Positions 8,579 through 12,337 of a DNA stretch of 12,337 bases are shown in pieces. The notes beneath the pieces were generated by a model. That model did not search any database and was not told where the DNA came from. It worked only from the letters and a program-made list of their open reading frames with translations. This DNA is from Paraglomus occultum (Eukaryota; Glomeromycota; Glomeromycetes; Paraglomerales; Paraglomeraceae). The number at the start of each line of letters is the position of its first letter. Positions within the stretch are counted from its first letter, which is position 1. The stretch is taken from contig CAJVPJ010001097.1 of the NCBI GenBank assembly GCA_910592205.1, positions 1-12,337 on the forward strand, in the 5' to 3' direction. The position numbers and the translations under genes are program-made.

Positions 8579-9867
8579 TGTGAGAGAACGGAATGGATTG
8601 GAAGAGAAACCTCGTGGTCGTTAATTGGTGAGAGAAGTCGGATACTCTATTGCGTCTATGAAAGTGATTTGACGAAATGCTTTCATCAGATGTTGATTAC
8701 TGTGAATAGTGGGTAGTAATACTTGTCACGTTCCAAGTAGACTTTAAACTTTCATCATTTTTTTTTCAATTAATTGGACTCTATAATCTTTTCTATTACC
8801 ATGCACAAACTCACGTCCAATTGCAAACATTTATATTTTGCATATTGGAGATATACATAACGTTCAATTTATTTTGTTTAATAATCACCGCATAATCACA
8901 TAGTAAATACTCTGGAAAACAAACACCAAGTGTGTTTATAGCGGGAATCTGTCCTATGCTAGAGTGTTATAACTGTAAATTTGTATCTGGGCGTGATAGG
9001 TATTCACATCCCTCTTTTACTATTACTATTATTACTTTACATTTCTACCTATTATATTTTCATCAACTGCTCGCAAATTGAGCGGGTTGTTGAATAATAT
9101 ACAAAAAGACTTATAAATACATCAAATCATGTAATTAAGCCGTAATTCTTGGTTTGTTAAAAAAATGGTCAATGCCTTGACAATTACCTATTAATGTTTG
9201 TATTAATTTGGCCAATGATAATTCATACAACAACGCTGGCATGTGATGGTCATGTTTCTTTGATTATTCATTTCCCATACAGAAAAAGGAAAAGAAGAAA
9301 AAAATTTTTTCTTTCTTCCGGATGACAAGACATCATTTTCCTATTTCCCCCGTGTTTGCTCCATTATTAAATAAGGTTCGTTATTGTTTTTGAGGAGGTA
9401 CAAAAAGGAAAAAAAAAAATAAAAAATTTTTTCAAATTTTATTATTGATTCACTGAATTCGGTAAGCGCTTTCTATCTCCAGCGAGAAATCGATCTCATT
9501 TCGTTATGGCATCAAAAGTCCGTAATGCGATCATTTGATGTTGAAGAGACGGATTTAAAAGTAAAACAAGTCATTATGTACCCAATTGTTATGATAATAA
9601 TAGACATAGTTGAAAGGTCGAGATAATCTCTTTGTCACAAGCCAAATATGGTCAAAATTGTACGAATATCAAACTATGTCTGTATATGGTAATATTGGAT
9701 GCTTAATATAGAATAGTGGTAAACGTTTTTGGACTAACTTGTCGATTCTCGCGCGCTTCTCATTAGCCGTTACTATTATTAGGGTTTATTACCACAGTTC
9801 ATAAGGCATATTATATTGCATATATTACCCTACAGATGCGGTCTATTTCTATTCGCTAATATGAGTT
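8579..9867. other. 3' flank and spacer, no convincing gene
   Basis: No open frame of note after the stop codon at 8576-8578, apart from the tail of an overlapping shadow frame. A clear AATAAA signal was not found close to the stop; AT-rich sequence near 8860-8885 may carry a weaker polyadenylation signal. Two A-run/T-run blocks occur, at 9288-9319 (purine run into pyrimidine run) and at 9409-9439. Confidence 0.5.
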
Positions 9868-10137
9868 ATGCACGAGAGTGACTGGCTAGGTGTCCATCAT
9901 CCGCACGGACGAGTTATGACGACCAATAACTTGTACTCTGCAATGAAATGCTGCTATTACTATTTGTTGCATGGACAAGGCTTCCCGCATTACTCAGGTG
10001 AACATTTGCGGCAGACTATCACATCCGATGATGCAACTCCAATGCGTTTCTCAGACGCCCGCCTTACAACCGAGACTTTATCTGCACACATGCGCATCAA
10101 CATTGGGTTTCGGCAACACCCGAATTTTAGAAACTGA
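9868..10137 (+). CDS. Doubtful 89-residue ORF
   Basis: An open frame starting MHESDWLGVHHPHGRVM and ending NFRN, in a patch noticeably richer in G and C than its surroundings. No motif, signal peptide or membrane segment is seen. A possible splice donor (CAG followed by GTGAAC) lies inside it near 9998, so even if transcribed the frame may not be read as a whole. The unusual composition is the only reason to list it. Confidence 0.15.
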   Translation: MHESDWLGVHHPHGRVMTTNNLYSAMKCCYYYLLHGQGFPHYSGEHLRQTITSDDATPMRFSDARLTTETLSAHMRINIGFRQHPNFRN

Positions 10138-10175
10138 TTGTTGCGAGAACGGCTGAGGGAAAATAATAGGGCGTA

Positions 10176-10439
10176 ATGAATTCGACAGCAGATAATCTAT
10201 CAAATGCAGGGGTAAGTGAAAGGCAGTTTTATTTTTGTTTCCTAACTTGACTATGGCGCGAGGGAGAATTTAAAAAAACCGGCGGGAAAAATACAGTGAA
10301 ACCTCTTCACCACTGTCAGCCTCGGCCACGGGACTCTTTGGCCGAAATCGTTATATATAAAAATGCCTTTATTGTCACAACTAAAGAACTGTTCTTGAAA
10401 TTTGATGGCGAAATTTTGTTACACAGCATACGAATATAA
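10176..10439 (+). CDS. Candidate small two-exon gene (10176-10211, 10320-10439)
   Basis: A 12-codon exon, MNSTADNLSNAG, ends exactly at a strong donor GTAAGT (10212). A CTAAC branch-like sequence lies at 10242-10246. The acceptor CTGTCAG ends at 10319 and leads, in phase 0, into PRPRDSLAEIVIYKNAF and on to a TAA at 10437-10439, for a total of 51 residues. The branch-to-acceptor distance (about 73 nt) is long for a fungus, and an alternative acceptor at 10296 would give an immediate stop. No family is recognised. It may instead be the first exons of a longer gene, or chance. Confidence 0.22.
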
Positions 10440-11818
10440 TATTTTCGATAAATCAAGATCGTAATAGTAACGAATCGGCACTTTTCGAGAAACAACTCGT
10501 ATTGGCAATTTTTTATAGCCGTTGAGCCGCCGTTTGGTCCGTTTTCTTCTTCTTCTTCTTCGTATATTAATAACGAAGATATCATTACTTGAAGCAAGTG
10601 ATAGTTCGAGTTGCACATGACGATTCTAGAATTGGAAGAAACACAAATATGCGGTTTTTTCATTTGACATGTAGAACATACATACAATCACATATAAACA
10701 ATTTTTATTGTCTACATGTTCATTTAAGTTACTGTAATGAAGGAATGAGTAAGGTAATATCTATGTCAAACATGTGAAGATATATGAATACCGACACTTA
10801 ACGCGCAATAGCCTTAAAACGATAATGACTGACTATGACTTTTTTTCAAACATATAATTAGTTTGCTTCAAAATAGTATAAAAATTTGTTGCGATTTACA
10901 TATTTGGAAAAAGCTACTTTTACTTTGTCATTGGTTGTGTATAATATATTTAATCGCTAGTCATCCAAACACCCCTACCGATGAACTATAATGAGAGAAG
11001 AGATTATATTAATATGCTCTATTTTATGGTTGACTGAGCCGTTGATTTAGCAAGACGTTTCGCTTTGCATCTTTCAACAAGTTCTGCTTACCGTCAATTC
11101 CACTATACCGGTTATCACTATTTAAGTGCAGAGGCCGTTAATGAGCATGGGAGTTATTCCAATCATCTTTTGACAGTGTGATATAATACTCAACTCCCGA
11201 CCGGCGAGAAAGATTCCAGAATACGAAAATTATATGCAGTATTTTTATTTCTTGGTGATTAATCATTATGCGGCCATTTCGGGATAACTGACGAATAATA
11301 TAAATTTAGTAATACTCTTGGGTAAAACACATTCTTGATTTCTAAGACACAAAGCTGGCGATGTTCGAACTTTGCCTTTTTTTTTATAAAATTTGTATGC
11401 TTGCAACCAGTCTTATTCTCAATATTTTGGGTATTACTCTGTGGGCGTCCACAAGGCAAAACTATATAATACTAAATGTATAAAGCAACTCGACACTTCT
11501 GCAAAACGAAGCCATGCCATGAATGTATATACTTCATACAAGCATACCCGAATGGCAAGTTTGATACTTATCACGAAGAACGCGAAAATCAAAAAGTATT
11601 ATTGAGCAAAAAAGGCGTGTAGAGATTCAAACACAGTGTATCTGATAAAACGTTTACTTAATCAGGCAAATACACAGTGAAACTTTAATGAACTCTCAAT
11701 TGAACGAAGATGGCTTGTAACAAAAAAATAAATTTGGATAAACGAAGATGTAATATAAATTCAGTATAATAAAGTTTTCAAAAACCCATCTATTATCCAG
11801 CTTTTCACTTGGGCTAAT
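10440..11818. other. Spacer without a convincing gene
   Basis: Short frames only. A (TTC)n run lies near 10545-10562. It gives a short Ser-rich or Glu-rich reading depending on strand, and the 123-codon minus-strand frame across it (10316-10687) shows no motif. The rest is AT-rich and featureless to my reading. Confidence 0.45.
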
Positions 11819-11851
11819 TTATTTGTATAACAAACTTTGTTATACAAATAA
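11819..11851. repeat. 33-bp near-perfect palindrome
   Basis: Arms of 16 bp, TTATTTGTATAACAAA and its exact complement, are separated by a single C at 11835. Pairing stops at 11818/11852. As RNA or single-stranded DNA it would form a long hairpin with almost no loop; as duplex DNA it is a two-fold symmetric site. No gene of note lies within several hundred bases. Confidence 0.9.
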
Positions 11852-12337
11852 TAACAGAATTTCAATATTCAATAAAGATCTAAAGCTCCCGTGTCTCTAT
11901 TAATGTTTGTAAAAGCAATTCTCTGGTTTTGTTATATTGTTTCTTCTATTATACGCTTGCAAGAAAAGGAAAAAGTGAAGGAACTAGAAAAAGTGGGAAG
12001 GTGTTATCGGCAGAATTGCAAGCACGCAAGAGAGGTCTTGGAAACATTATATTTTGATTAAACCTCTCATACTAGACGAAAATCGCGTGTATTATTGCAA
12101 TTTTGCGGAACGAAATTTCCGTGTGCCAACAATTTAATGTATTAAAGCTTCTTATAAAAGGAACCACCTGCACATAGTAAACCCGTTAACCTGAACTATT
12201 TTTTTCATATATGATACCCCCTCTAAATCGAAGAAAATTCATTCTACGGCGACTTTGGTTCACATGCACATGTTGCTTACTAACACATTGTATTAATTGT
12301 AGAATTTTCTTGATGTACAGGAATCTTATGTGACTGA
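11852..12337. other. Right-end spacer, nothing recognised
   Basis: No open frame, repeat or RNA gene could be supported in this stretch. Confidence 0.5.

Noticed and set aside
10316-10687. 123-codon minus-strand frame with a Glu run
   Set aside because: No motif; the Glu run comes from a (TTC)n repeat and the frame overlaps the plus-strand candidate.
1-12337. tRNA, rRNA or CRISPR array
   Set aside because: Scanned by eye for B-box sequences and regularly spaced repeats; only partial B-box-like strings such as near 10604 were seen, with no cloverleaf and no spaced repeats.

Overview
The window looks like an AT-rich, intron-containing nuclear contig from a fungus. Arbuscular mycorrhizal fungi (Glomeromycotina, for example a Rhizophagus relative) are my best guess, because the decayed Crinkler-type kinase at the left end is a family known to be expanded there. 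The assignment rests on recalled motif similarity only. No bacterial-style operons, ribosome binding sites, tRNA, rRNA or CRISPR arrays were seen.

The left half (1-5100) is a graveyard of broken sequences. On the minus strand, 182-2022 holds a degenerate SAM-like plus CRN-type kinase gene with frameshifts and stops. A mariner-family element with a broken minus-strand transposase and a 13-bp terminal inverted repeat pair occupies about 2618-3469. An unrecognised broken minus-strand gene lies at 3563-3891, and a plus-strand Tc1-like transposase fragment at 4551-4779. A weak CENP-B/pogo-like fragment may sit at 2445-2564.

The middle (4780-6974) has no convincing gene. It contains microsatellites, a degenerate ACYAAY hexamer array and a long T-rich tract.

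The one gene that looks intact is on the plus strand at 6975-8578: two exons, one 134-nt phase-1 intron, 489 residues. It encodes a mostly disordered, Ser/Thr-rich protein carrying a large triplet-repeat tract, and I do not recognise its family.

The right part (8579-12337) is mostly non-coding. It holds a doubtful 89-codon ORF (9868-10137), a possible small two-exon gene (10176-10439) and a striking 33-bp near-perfect palindrome (11819-11851). Nothing in the window forms an obvious multi-gene system. The most useful leads are the orphan protein, the unrecognised broken gene at 3563-3891, and the palindrome.
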